In this document: piece after piece, positions 6,847 to 13,340 of the stretch
Layout: every line of letters begins with the position of its first letter
Position numbering within the stretch: the stretch's first letter is position 1
Assembly (NCBI GenBank): GCA_947311795.1
Contig: CAMZLX010000042.1
Location: 1 to 13,340 of the forward strand
Direction of reading: 5' to 3'
DNA from: an uncultured Zetaproteobacteria bacterium
GTDB taxonomy: Bacteria; Pseudomonadota; Zetaproteobacteria; Mariprofundales; Mariprofundaceae
DNA: 13,340 nucleotides
The notes under the pieces: generated by a model
What the model was told of the DNA's origin: nothing
Databases searched by the model: none
Seen by the model: the letters and a program-made list of their open reading frames with translations, nothing else
Made by a program: the position numbers and the translations under genes

Positions 6847-7513
6847 GGTTTTTTATTTTTTTGCTGTTTAAAGCATCTTGAGCCGCATTGATTTCTGCTT
6901 CTTTTTTACGCTCACCCAAACCCGACCCTAGTCTTTCTTCACCTAACAAACATACCGCTTGAAACCGTGGCGAATGTAGAGTTCCAAAGTCTTCAATGAC
7001 ATAACGAGGCAGCCCCAAAGCTTTACTTTGCGTTAATTCTTGCAGCGCACTTTTCGCATCACGCAAATTGATGGGCTGAACATCTTTTAACAGTGGTTTC
7101 CATGCCTTTAACACAATGTCTTTAGCTTGTTGAAAGCCCTTATCCTCAAACACTGCACCAATCACAGCTTCTACGGCATTGGCAGCAATGGATATGGACT
7201 TGAGCCCACCATGTTTTTTCCGCTCTCCGTCACCGACTTCAAGCAGAGCATCAAGCTCCCACGATTGGGATACCTTCAACAATGCCTGTTTACACACCAT
7301 ATTGGCGCGCATCTTGGATAAATCACCTTCATCTGAGTCTGGAAACTGTTGAAACAAATATTCTGCAATGACCAAACCCAAGACCGCATCACCCAAAAAC
7401 TCTTGGCGTTCTAAATGTTCAGATGACTTGGAAGCGTGCGTAAGCGCCCTTTTCAGTAAACCAGGCTGCTTAAAAGTATAGCCTATGGTGTGTTCGAATG
7501 TTCCTAGGTTCAA
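6836..7513 (-). CDS. rnc: Ribonuclease III
   Basis: RNase III cuts double-stranded RNA in rRNA precursors, mRNAs and antisense duplexes. The 225-residue protein has the catalytic domain (about 1-145) with ALTHAS (23-28) and the signature ERQEFLGDAVLGL (35-47, Glu38 and Asp42). The second acidic site is ANAVEAVIGAVFED (111-124, Glu115). A double-stranded RNA-binding domain follows (about 153-220), with ALQELTQSKALGLPRY (156-171) and AEINAAQDAL (206-215). The residue equivalent to E. coli Asp114 is Asn112. The start is TTG at 7513, overlapping the DUF4845 stop as TTGA. It fits because the family's conserved N-terminal LGYxF-like motif (IGYTF) begins at residue 10. Era, which often follows rnc, is absent. 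A weak start plus coupling suggests low expression set by the upstream gene. Confidence 0.95.
   Translation of the reverse strand: MNLGTFEHTIGYTFKQPGLLKRALTHASKSSEHLERQEFLGDAVLGLVIAEYLFQQFPDSDEGDLSKMRANMVCKQALLKVSQSWELDALLEVGDGERKKHGGLKSISIAANAVEAVIGAVFEDKGFQQAKDIVLKAWKPLLKDVQPINLRDAKSALQELTQSKALGLPRYVIEDFGTLHSPRFQAVCLLGEERLGSGLGERKKEAEINAAQDALNSKKIKNLMG
6838..6862 (+). terminator. Possible weak terminator at rodZ-like/rnc convergence
   Basis: A short AACC-5 nt-GGTT stem spans the rodZ-like stop codon and leads into a T-rich run (TTTTTTATTTTTTT). That is the right order for a rho-independent terminator of the + strand operon. The stem is only four base pairs, and the T-run lies inside the 3' coding end of rnc. 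The call is tentative. Confidence 0.28.
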
Positions 7514-7926
7514 GGCGTCTCTGCATACGGTGCAAAATCAAAGTCCAAACGCGTGCGCAGACGAAGTTTGTCCATACCTTTCACGTCCACCTCAGCATAT
7601 TCTTCGTCAGGGTTGACACTGGTTGGTTTACCCAATAACCACAAGGTTACATGATACTCTGAGCCAATTTTTATTTTACCATTTTCATTAATAATACTTA
7701 AGTTTTCGTGAAACTCAGGAGGCAAAATCTTTTCATCAATCGTTTGGATTGAAAAAAGCTCATCTACTCTTCTTCCTAGTTCATCTAATGACTTGTTTTC
7801 TAAATTTTGTGTAACACCTTCAAAAATATTTTGAATCTTCAAATTGTTATAATAAACGGGGATGACTTGCCCACCAACAAACACACCACCACCAATTAAA
7901 CCAAGTAAAAACAACCATTTAAACAT
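7510..7926 (-). CDS. DUF4845 family membrane-anchored protein
   Basis: The 138-residue protein has one N-terminal membrane segment (about residues 4-22, glycine-rich GLIGGGVFVGGQ). A 115-residue soluble domain follows, probably periplasmic, with mixed helices and a strand-rich end (VTLWLLGKP, 93-101; LRLRTRLDFDF, 121-131). Size, topology and especially its place between lepB and rnc identify it as the DUF4845 family, which has the same position in many beta- and gammaproteobacteria. Its function is unknown; the context suggests a link to signal peptidase or secretion. The ATG at 7926 has a strong Shine-Dalgarno (AAAGGGG, seven bases upstream). It lies 26 bp after lepB and overlaps the rnc start by four bases. 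The family call depends partly on synteny. Confidence 0.75.
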   Translation of the reverse strand: MFKWLFLLGLIGGGVFVGGQVIPVYYNNLKIQNIFEGVTQNLENKSLDELGRRVDELFSIQTIDEKILPPEFHENLSIINENGKIKIGSEYHVTLWLLGKPTSVNPDEEYAEVDVKGMDKLRLRTRLDFDFAPYAETP

Positions 7927-7952
7927 ATATATCCCCTTTACAACTGCATATC

Positions 7953-8654
7953 TTAATGCAACAAGCTACCAAGTCTACCCCAGCGAATATGTGATGTGGC
8001 ACTATTCCAAGACCACCAAACCACTACAGCCTTACCCACCAGATATTCCTGTGGCACAAAACCCCAAAACCTTGAATCCCTAGAGTTATTGCGATTATCA
8101 CCCATCATAAAATAATGCCCTTCAGGCACAGTCCACTCACCATCACGAATAGAATACGACTTACGCAAGACCGAATGTTCAACATCAAACAGCTGTTCTT
8201 TGTATTCTTGCGAAACATCTGATGACTTATCACCCATGAAGTAGGTGTATGGTCCCACAGCTTTAAGCGGCATTTGTTCACCGTTTACATACAACACATT
8301 ATCTTTATAAACAATTTTGTCGCCCGGAATACCTACAATACGTTTGATATAATCTTTACTTCTATCTTCAGGATAATCAAACACAGCAATATCACCACGT
8401 TTTGCCTCAGATGCGAACAATTGAATATCTGTTAAAGGAATTCTAAAACCATAATCGTAACGGCTGACAAACAAATAGTCCCCCACCAACAAAGTTGGTA
8501 CCATGCTAGAAGATGGAATCACAAACGGTGCAATAACAAAGCTACGAATCAATATCGCAAACAAACCAATCACCAGCATACTTTCAATCCATTCGCGCCA
8601 CGCTGGTTTTTTAGCTGCTGTTGTGTCTGCCAAATCTTTCATGGTTTCACTCAT
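7953..8654 (-). CDS. lepB: Signal peptidase I
   Basis: LepB is the inner-membrane serine protease that removes signal peptides from exported proteins. The 233-residue product has a membrane segment (about residues 23-45) and the catalytic serine in PSSSMVPTLL (47-56, Ser50). The catalytic lysine is in DYIKRIVGIPGD (101-112, Lys104), so the Ser/Lys dyad is intact. Box E is GDNRNNSRDSRFWGFV (185-200). Only one N-terminal transmembrane helix is evident, against two in E. coli, so the protein is shorter than the E. coli enzyme; this is common in other bacteria. The ATG at 8654 overlaps the lepA stop as ATGA. A second ATG at codon 5 is a less likely start. lepA–lepB is a classic conserved pair, and secretion and translation factors are cotranscribed here. 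Confidence 0.96.
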   Translation of the reverse strand: MSETMKDLADTTAAKKPAWREWIESMLVIGLFAILIRSFVIAPFVIPSSSMVPTLLVGDYLFVSRYDYGFRIPLTDIQLFASEAKRGDIAVFDYPEDRSKDYIKRIVGIPGDKIVYKDNVLYVNGEQMPLKAVGPYTYFMGDKSSDVSQEYKEQLFDVEHSVLRKSYSIRDGEWTVPEGHYFMMGDNRNNSRDSRFWGFVPQEYLVGKAVVVWWSWNSATSHIRWGRLGSLLH

Positions 8655-10471
8655 GCATCATCTCCAAGTCTCAAGACTGCCAAGAATGCTTCTTGTGGTA
8701 CTTCCACGCTACCAATTGCTTTCATACGTTTCTTGCCTTTCTTCTGCTTTTCTAACAACTTACGCTTACGTGATATATCACCACCATAACATTTCGCCGT
8801 TACATTTTTACGCACACCTTTAACCGTTTCACGGGCTAAAATCTTACCACCAATCGCTGCTTGTACAGGCACATCAAATTGATGGCGTGGAATCAATTCA
8901 CGCAACTTTTTCACCAAGGCTCTACCCCGAATTTCAGCCACAGACCTATGCACAATCAAGGATAAGGCATCCACAGGCTCTGCATGCACCAATACATCCA
9001 ACTTCACCACAGATTCTGTTCTAAAATCAGCCAATTCATAGTCCATGGATGCATAACCACGTGAAATAGACTTCAATTTATCATAAAAATCAATCACCAT
9101 TTCAGCTAAAGGTAAATTATAGGTCAACATCACCCTACCCTGACCAATAAACTTCATATCTTGTTGAAGCCCGCGCCGTTCTTGGCACAGCTTCATCATC
9201 ACACCCACAAACTCTTCAGGCATAAAGATATTGGCAAGCACGGTTGGTTCTTGCACTTCTTTGATTTCAGATACATCAGGAAATCCGCTGGGGTTAGATA
9301 TTTCTTTGGTTACACCATCAGTCATGGTCACTTTATACACCACCGATGGTGCGGTGGTAATCAAATCAAGGTCGTATTCGCGCTCTAATCTTTCTTGGAT
9401 AATTTCCATGTGCAACAAACCCAAGAAACCACAGCGAAAACCTAAACCAAGCGCTGATGAGCTTTCCATTTCATAAGTAAATGATGGGTCATTCATATTT
9501 AGTTTTTCAAGCGAATCGCGCAATTCTGCATAATCATTGGAATCCACAGGGTACAAGCCTGAAAATACCATGGCTTTAGGCTCTCTAAAGCCGGGCAATT
9601 GTTCTTCTGCTGGATTCTTCTCTAAAGTAACGGTATCGCCCACCCTTAAGTCGGCTAAGGTTTTGATGCCACAAATCATAAAACCCACATCACCCGATGT
9701 GAGTATACCCGTTGAAACAGGCGCGGGTGTAAACACGCCCAAATCATTGATGCCATACTTTTTGTCGTTGGACATCAGCTTGATTTGGTCGCCTTTTTTC
9801 ATCATGCCATCAAACACACGAATCAGTGCCACAGCACCCACATAGGAATCAAACCATGAGTCCACAATCAATGCACGCACAGGTTTATCATCATTATTTT
9901 CAGGCGCAGGGATACGCGTCACCACCGCTTCTAACACATCCATAATGCCTTCACCTGTTTTGGCGGATACTGCAATGGCTTCCGATGCATCAATGCCAAT
10001 CACATCTTCAATTTGACGTTTGGCTTCTTCCACATCCGCAGATGGCAAGTCGATTTTATTGATAACTGGAATAATTTCGAGGTCATTTTCCATAGCAAGA
10101 TACACATTGGCTAGGGTTTGCGCTTCCACACCTTGGGTCGCATCTACAATCAATAGCGCACCTTCACAAGCCTGCAATGAACGGGATACTTCATAGGTAA
10201 AATCCACATGACCGGGTGTATCAATCAAGTTAAGTTTGTATTGCTCACCATCATTCGCTTTGTATTCAAGGGTGGCTGTTTGCGCTTTAATGGTAATCCC
10301 GCGCTCTTGCTCCAACTCCATAGAATCTAAGACTTGTTTCTTCATTTCGCGGTGGGATAACGCGCCCGTTTCTTCAATCAACCTATCGGCAAGTGTGGAC
10401 TTACCGTGGTCAATATGGGCAATAATGGAGAAGTTTCGGGTGTGTTCTTGTTTATAATCTGAATATGACAT
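8651..10471 (-). CDS. lepA: Elongation factor 4 (GTPase LepA)
   Basis: EF4 is a ribosome-associated GTPase implicated in back-translocation, initiation and 30S biogenesis. The 606-residue protein has the P-loop AHIDHGKST (residues 18-26), the switch I stretch ERGITIKAQ (56-64), DTPGHVDF (84-91) and NKIDLP (138-143). EF-G-like domains II, III and V follow. The LepA-specific C-terminal domain ends with GGDISRKRKLLEKQKKGKKR and EVPQEAFLAVL. I chose the ATG at 10471 rather than a TTG eight codons upstream, because LepA proteins start only a few residues before the RNFSIIAHIDHGKST block. Length is typical. It lies 63 bp downstream of the PssA-like gene and is coupled to lepB by ATGA. All expected motifs are present. 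Confidence 0.97.
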   Translation of the reverse strand: MSYSDYKQEHTRNFSIIAHIDHGKSTLADRLIEETGALSHREMKKQVLDSMELEQERGITIKAQTATLEYKANDGEQYKLNLIDTPGHVDFTYEVSRSLQACEGALLIVDATQGVEAQTLANVYLAMENDLEIIPVINKIDLPSADVEEAKRQIEDVIGIDASEAIAVSAKTGEGIMDVLEAVVTRIPAPENNDDKPVRALIVDSWFDSYVGAVALIRVFDGMMKKGDQIKLMSNDKKYGINDLGVFTPAPVSTGILTSGDVGFMICGIKTLADLRVGDTVTLEKNPAEEQLPGFREPKAMVFSGLYPVDSNDYAELRDSLEKLNMNDPSFTYEMESSSALGLGFRCGFLGLLHMEIIQERLEREYDLDLITTAPSVVYKVTMTDGVTKEISNPSGFPDVSEIKEVQEPTVLANIFMPEEFVGVMMKLCQERRGLQQDMKFIGQGRVMLTYNLPLAEMVIDFYDKLKSISRGYASMDYELADFRTESVVKLDVLVHAEPVDALSLIVHRSVAEIRGRALVKKLRELIPRHQFDVPVQAAIGGKILARETVKGVRKNVTAKCYGGDISRKRKLLEKQKKGKKRMKAIGSVEVPQEAFLAVLRLGDDA

Positions 10472-10534
10472 TGCAGCGCAGCCTAACCACCTCAAAGCCT
10501 TCTTACTAGGTCTTGTTTTCCCACATAAAAAGCC

Positions 10535-11173
10535 TTAAAAAAGCTGCCAACCATATACAGCAGATATACCAAGCGTATAAATGGCTAGAATCACAACATT
10601 CCTTGGGTTTCCAGAAAGTTTTGGTGTTTTAATTTGTGATACATTCAAAGCGATAATAATCATGCAGCAGATATAAAGAATAATCGCAAACGTATCCTTA
10701 TCAAACAAACTCGAAAACAAAACAATAAAAACAAGCAATATACTGTTATTATCAAGGGCTAAACCTGTGTATTTTGTGCCACCAGCAAGCCCAAACGTAC
10801 TAAAATAACTCAAGCGTAATGCACTGGTTGCTACCATGAGGAATGAACCGATTAAAAATAAAGGAGAAAATTCGCCATAACTTAAAAGAAGTATCGCAGG
10901 GGTCACTCCATAACTGACAATATCAATCAAGACATCAAGTTGACCACCAAACTTACTATCATCACCTGTACGACCTTTCATTCTTCGCGCAACAAGCCCA
11001 TCTGCCCAATCAAAAGCAACCGCCCAAATCATACCAATCATGGCAGCGGCATACACACCTTGAATACAAAAATAAATGGCGAGTATGGTGCAAGCCAAAC
11101 CTGCAAGAGAGCATAGGTTGGGAATATCCTTTGCATAAGAGAGTATGGTAGGTTGCTGGGGTTGAGGTGTCAT
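10535..11173 (-). CDS. pssA: CDP-alcohol phosphatidyltransferase, PssA-like
   Basis: The 212-residue membrane protein belongs to the CDP-alcohol phosphatidyltransferase family. These enzymes exchange CMP from a CDP-linked lipid or alcohol for an alcohol acceptor. It shows DWADGLVAR (residues 55-63) and GGQLDVLID (76-84), holding the metal- and CDP-binding aspartates Asp55, Asp58, Asp80 and Asp84. About six membrane helices fit the family. The size and the SYGVTPAILLL continuation (87-97) resemble phosphatidylserine synthase. The motif has 12 residues between AR and the next Gly instead of the usual 8, a four-residue insertion rich in charged residues. The ATG at 11173 has AAGGA eight bases upstream. 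It may head the lepA–lepB–rnc transcript. It is divergent from a TagD-like cytidylyltransferase, so another CDP-alcohol acceptor chemistry is a real alternative. The symbol is provisional. Confidence 0.75.
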   Translation of the reverse strand: MTPQPQQPTILSYAKDIPNLCSLAGLACTILAIYFCIQGVYAAAMIGMIWAVAFDWADGLVARRMKGRTGDDSKFGGQLDVLIDIVSYGVTPAILLLSYGEFSPLFLIGSFLMVATSALRLSYFSTFGLAGGTKYTGLALDNNSILLVFIVLFSSLFDKDTFAIILYICCMIIIALNVSQIKTPKLSGNPRNVVILAIYTLGISAVYGWQLF

Positions 11174-11261
11174 TCTTGTCCTTGGTAATATATAGGTTCT
11201 TCTTTATATGAAGTGTGTTACCCTAGCTGTGAAGTTATTACTATCATAGGATTATAAAAGA
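11174..11261. promoter_or_regulatory. Divergent intergenic region, promoters expected
   Basis: These 88 bp separate the start codons of the PssA-like gene and the TagD-like gene, so both promoters are expected here. Shine-Dalgarno candidates are visible: AAGGA on the − strand just before 11173, and AGGA (11248-11251) ten bases before the + strand ATG. I see no convincing −35/−10 pair on either strand. Confidence 0.4.
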
Positions 11262-11690
11262 ATGGTTGTTTATACCGTTGGAACGTTTGATTTATTACAT
11301 GTTGGTCATCTCGCCCTACTCGAACACTGTGCTAGCTTGGGCAATACTGTTGCTGTTGGCGTAGCTTCTGATGAAGTTGTTAAACTATACAAACCAAATG
11401 TTCCCATTATTCCTCTTGAACAACGCATAGAAATGCTACTGGCTCTAAGCTGTGTAGATATTGCTCTTCCCTACCATGAGTTGGATTATATTGCTGTGTG
11501 CAAAAAAGTTAAGGCTGACATCTTTGTTATTGGTGAAGATTGGGGCAAAAAACCGCACAATGAAGGTGTGGAAAAGTATCTGAAATCTCAGGGTAAAGAA
11601 ATTATTCAGATTCGATATAATCCAAGAAACTCGTCAACTGAAATCAAAGCAAAAATTATTGCTCAACCCCTTATCCCAGTATTCGCTTGA
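11262..11690 (+). CDS. TagD-like cytidylyltransferase
   Basis: This 142-residue protein belongs to the small HxGH nucleotidyltransferase superfamily (PF01467), closest in layout to glycerol-3-phosphate cytidylyltransferase (TagD) and ethanolamine- or choline-phosphate cytidylyltransferases. It has GTFDLLHVGHLALL (residues 7-20) with the nucleotide-binding HVGH (13-16). FVIGEDWG (88-95) and the C-terminal RYNPRNSSTEIK (118-129) follow, the last corresponding to the RTxGISTTxIK motif of the group. The likely reaction joins CTP to a phosphorylated alcohol, giving a CDP-alcohol. The start ATG at 11262 puts the catalytic strand at residue 3, as expected. No teichoic-acid or choline genes are visible. 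The divergent neighbour uses CDP-activated substrates, which hints at a shared pathway. The substrate is unknown; an adenylyltransferase of similar fold is less likely. Confidence 0.82.
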   Translation: MVVYTVGTFDLLHVGHLALLEHCASLGNTVAVGVASDEVVKLYKPNVPIIPLEQRIEMLLALSCVDIALPYHELDYIAVCKKVKADIFVIGEDWGKKPHNEGVEKYLKSQGKEIIQIRYNPRNSSTEIKAKIIAQPLIPVFA

Positions 11691-11724
11691 TCACACATTT
11701 ATTTCATACGAAAACTATTCCATA

Positions 11725-11752
11725 TTGACAACCCTTCGCTTCAAGCCATGTT
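11725..11752 (+). promoter_or_regulatory. Candidate promoter for ychJ-like gene
   Basis: A perfect −35 hexamer TTGACA (11725-11730) is followed after 16 bases by CATGTT (11747-11752), a poor −10. It lies in the 94-bp gap between the TagD-like gene and the ychJ-like gene. Only the −35 is convincing. Confidence 0.3.
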
Positions 11753-11784
11753 TCATGCTCATTTTATGATGAGGGGAAGCCACA

Positions 11785-12252
11785 TTGAGCACTGAAAACA
11801 CTGTCACATGCCCGTGCAAATCGGGAAAAACATTAGAAAACTGCTGCAAGCCATACCATGATGGCACAGTGGATGCTCCGACTGCTGAAAGCTTGATGCG
11901 TAGCCGCTATTCAGCCTTTGTGTTGAACCTGCCTGAATATATTTGGAAAACATGGCATGAAAGCACCCGCCCAGACTTGGAAATCTTGGGTGGTTTGGGT
12001 TTAAAGTGGATTGATTTAAAGATTGTGGACTGCCAAGCGGGAAGCCATACAGATGATAAAGGTAAAGTTCATTTTATTGCCAGCTTTGTTGGTGGCAATA
12101 AAGGTAAAATCCTTGTTGAAGTCAGTGATTTTGTAAAAGAAAACGGGCTTTGGTTATATGTGGATGGTGAAAGCAGCACGTCTGATATTTCACGCAACGA
12201 CAGCTGCCCTTGTGGTTCAGGCATTAAATTTAAACGGTGTTGTTTACGTTAA
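11785..12252 (+). CDS. YchJ/UPF0225 family SEC-C zinc-motif protein
   Basis: The 155-residue protein has a cysteine-rich metal-binding motif at each end. At the N-terminus is CPCKSGKTLENCC (residues 9-21), and at the C-terminus a canonical SEC-C motif CPCGSGIKFKRCC (141-153), probably each holding one zinc. Between them is a YchJ-type middle domain with ESLMRSRYSAFV (35-46), LKWIDLKIVDC (73-83) and VEVSDFVKENGLWLYVDG (111-128). This matches the YchJ/UPF0225 family, whose function is unknown. SEC-C motifs in other proteins, such as SecA, bind zinc and mediate protein contacts. The start is TTG at 11785, supported by a strong GAGGGG Shine-Dalgarno (11771-11776) eight bases upstream; nearby ATGs are out of frame. 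The N-terminal motif has Lys where the usual motif has Gly. Family call is firm. Confidence 0.87.
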   Translation: MSTENTVTCPCKSGKTLENCCKPYHDGTVDAPTAESLMRSRYSAFVLNLPEYIWKTWHESTRPDLEILGGLGLKWIDLKIVDCQAGSHTDDKGKVHFIASFVGGNKGKILVEVSDFVKENGLWLYVDGESSTSDISRNDSCPCGSGIKFKRCCLR

Positions 12253-12256
12253 AAGC

Positions 12257-12368
12257 TGTCATTTTGACTGAAGCATAAGCGGAATGGAGAAATCTCAAGA
12301 CCTCTCGACTTCCCCCCCAAGGATACTCTCTTGTTTCACAATTCACCTAATCGCTCGAGGTGACAAAA
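12257..12368. repeat. Imperfect inverted-repeat intergenic element
   Basis: This roughly 110-bp stretch between the convergent ychJ-like and phzF-like genes is bounded by related inverted ends. The left end reads TGTCATTTTGACTGA (12257-12271). The right end, read on the − strand, is TGTCACCTCGAGCGA (12363-12349), matching at 10 of 15 positions. Inside are GAGAAATCTC (12287-12296), a run of seven C (12312-12318) and GAGAGG-like arms. The layout resembles dispersed palindromic intergenic repeats seen in many bacterial genomes. It may be a decayed copy of such an element and may also act as a bidirectional terminator. Only one copy is in the window, so repetition is unproven. Confidence 0.4.
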
Positions 12369-12383
12369 CTTACGCTTAGTTTT
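12365..12383. terminator. Small hairpin at end of phzF-like gene
   Basis: AAAACT (12365-12370) and AGTTTT (12378-12383) form a perfect six-base inverted repeat around a seven-base loop, overlapping the phzF-like stop codon. It is AT-rich and has T's at the 3' arm on both strands. It could end transcription from both sides, but there is no separate T-tract, so the call is weak. Confidence 0.25.
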
Positions 12384-13164
12384 AAGTATAAATTTCACCT
12401 TTGAGATATAATATGGCGTGACCCGCTATATGAACACGGCTTGCCAACACTTCGCACCACACTTCCCCACCCCTTTGTGAGACCTGCTTAGCATGAAGCT
12501 TATCCCTGCCCAAAACTTCTGCCCAATACGGCGCAAGCTGGGTGAATGATGAACCTGTGACAGGGTCTTCATCAATACCATAGTTGGGTGCAAAAAAGCG
12601 GGATACAAAGTCATATACGTTCGATTGGGCTGTAATCACCACGCCGCGCAAATCAAGTTGTTTGAGCAGCGTCATATCAGGGTTTGCATTCAATACATCC
12701 GCTTCGTTTTTTAACACCACAATATAATCTTCAGCTTGAAGGCATTCTTGCACAACATCACCGAATATTTGCGTTATAGGTTTAGGTGTATCACAAGGTA
12801 CAGGGTTTTGTTTGGGAAAGTTTAACAGGTATTTGTTGTCTTCTTTTTGAACACTTAACGCACCCGATTTGGATTGGAATACAAGTTTATCGCCCTTAAA
12901 ACCAAGCTCCTCAAACAACACATAAGCTGAAGCCAATGTGGCATGGCCACATAAATCCACTTCAACGGTTGGCGTAAACCATCGAATGTCAAAACCATCA
13001 GCCTGAGGCACAAAAAAGGCAGTTTCGGAAAGGTTGTTTTCTGCTGCAATCTTTTGCATCACATCATCATCAAGCCAAGTTTCTAATGGACAAACTGCCG
13101 CTGGGTTACCTTGAAATATATCCGATGCAAAGGCATCAATCTGATATATCTCCAATTTATTCAT
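12382..13164 (-). CDS. PhzF family isomerase/epimerase-like protein
   Basis: The 260-residue protein has the PhzF/diaminopimelate-epimerase-like fold made of two related halves. The N-terminus carries YQIDAFASDIFQGNPAAVCPL (residues 7-27 overall). Catalytic Glu47 is in NNLSETAFF (43-51), and RWFTPTVEVDLCGHATLASA (61-80) contains His74. In the second half IDEDPVTGSSFTQLAPYW (197-214) holds the conserved aspartate Asp200. The key residues of the phenazine-pathway enzyme PhzF are thus present, but most genomic PhzF homologues have no known substrate and no phenazine gene is near. I chose the ATG at 13164 over one nine codons upstream because it gives the family's usual N-terminus. It also overlaps the upstream CorC-like stop by only eight bases, implying coupling. 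It probably isomerises a small metabolite. Confidence 0.9.
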   Translation of the reverse strand: MNKLEIYQIDAFASDIFQGNPAAVCPLETWLDDDVMQKIAAENNLSETAFFVPQADGFDIRWFTPTVEVDLCGHATLASAYVLFEELGFKGDKLVFQSKSGALSVQKEDNKYLLNFPKQNPVPCDTPKPITQIFGDVVQECLQAEDYIVVLKNEADVLNANPDMTLLKQLDLRGVVITAQSNVYDFVSRFFAPNYGIDEDPVTGSSFTQLAPYWAEVLGRDKLHAKQVSQRGGEVWCEVLASRVHIAGHAILYLKGEIYT

Positions 13165-13340
13165 GACTTTCAAAGATACCTGACAAGTCATCTGCTTTTT
13201 TGGTTAACTTTACCCTAAGTATCCTATCATTTTCAACCTTAAGCACTTCAACACTAACATGACCAATATCCAAGCATGTTTTACCCTCAGGGACATCACC
13301 AAATTCTTCGACCACAAGCCCGCCAATCGTGGTAGCACCA
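13157..13340 (-). CDS. CorC/HlyC-domain protein, C-terminal fragment (cut by window edge)
   Basis: Only the last 60 residues and the TAA stop are inside the window. The reading frame starts at 13339 and continues beyond the edge. The fragment reads GATTIGGLVVEEFGDVPEG at its start (residues 1-19 of the fragment) and later has VLKVENDRILRVKLTKK. This matches the C-terminal CorC_HlyC domain that follows CBS domains in HlyC/CorC-family proteins. These are membrane proteins linked to magnesium or cobalt transport, or soluble CorC (YbeX). The TIGGL…EEFG…P motif and the trailing strand pattern are the basis of the call. Its stop overlaps the phzF-like start by eight bases, so the two are probably cotranscribed. 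Whether membrane segments exist cannot be seen. Confidence 0.82.
   Translation of the reverse strand, partial: GATTIGGLVVEEFGDVPEGKTCLDIGHVSVEVLKVENDRILRVKLTKKADDLSGIFESHE

Noticed and set aside
10472..10495. Extended lepA start at TTG 10495
   Set aside because: The extra eight residues are not part of the LepA family's N-terminus, and the ATG at 10471 fits it.
11765..11770. TATGAT as a −10 box for the ychJ-like gene
   Set aside because: It abuts the Shine-Dalgarno, so transcription would start at or after the ribosome site, and it has no −35 partner.
13165..13191. Extended phzF-like start at ATG 13191
   Set aside because: It would overlap the CorC-like gene by 35 bases and add residues not found in the family; the ATG at 13164 gives the standard N-terminus.

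Overview
This is a chromosomal, housekeeping-rich window with no mobile element, CRISPR array, rRNA or tRNA that I can see. Two conserved gene strings point to a Gram-negative proteobacterium: rlmN–(mtnP)–pilF/pilW–rodZ on the + strand, and lepA–lepB–DUF4845–rnc on the − strand. Both arrangements are familiar from gamma- and betaproteobacteria. The moderately AT-rich base composition and the divergent sequences would also fit a marine group such as the Zetaproteobacteria, but that placement is an inference. Genes are tightly packed, with many 1–8 nt overlaps. The longest stretches without a gene are about 130 bp (765–898 and 12253–12381).

Layout. (1) 33–3249, − strand: a TauE/SafE-type membrane permease, then, upstream of it, a three-gene string transcribed in the order ATP-grasp-like enzyme (2194–3249), TIGR04283-type glycosyltransferase (1495–2187) and TIGR04282/DUF2064 transferase (899–1495). 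This is the least understood part of the window. (2) 3295–6846, + strand: rlmN, mtnP, a PilF/PilW-like TPR lipoprotein and a RodZ-like protein, coupled by stop/start overlaps or a 2-nt gap. The string starts divergently from the ATP-grasp gene across only 45 bp. (3) 6836–11173, − strand: a CDP-alcohol phosphatidyltransferase (PssA-like), lepA, lepB, a DUF4845 protein and rnc. rnc converges on and overlaps the rodZ-like gene by 11 bp. (4) 11262–12252, + strand: a TagD-like cytidylyltransferase, divergent from the PssA-like gene, then a YchJ-type SEC-C protein. (5) 12257–12383: an imperfect inverted-repeat intergenic element and a small hairpin. (6) 12382–13340, − strand: a PhzF-family protein overlapping the 3' end of a CorC/HlyC-type gene that runs off the window.

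How the genes work together. Region 3 is a membrane and secretion module: phospholipid synthesis, the ribosomal back-translocase EF4, signal peptidase I, a membrane-anchored accessory protein and RNase III. Region 2 combines 23S rRNA/tRNA methylation, nucleoside salvage and two envelope proteins (pilus assembly and cell shape). MtnP inside this operon may clear the 5'-deoxyadenosine released by RlmN. Region 1 looks like a small biosynthetic cassette in which an ATP-grasp ligase and two GT-A-fold transferases make an unknown conjugate. The arsenosugar genes that gave the two transferase families their names are not in the window.
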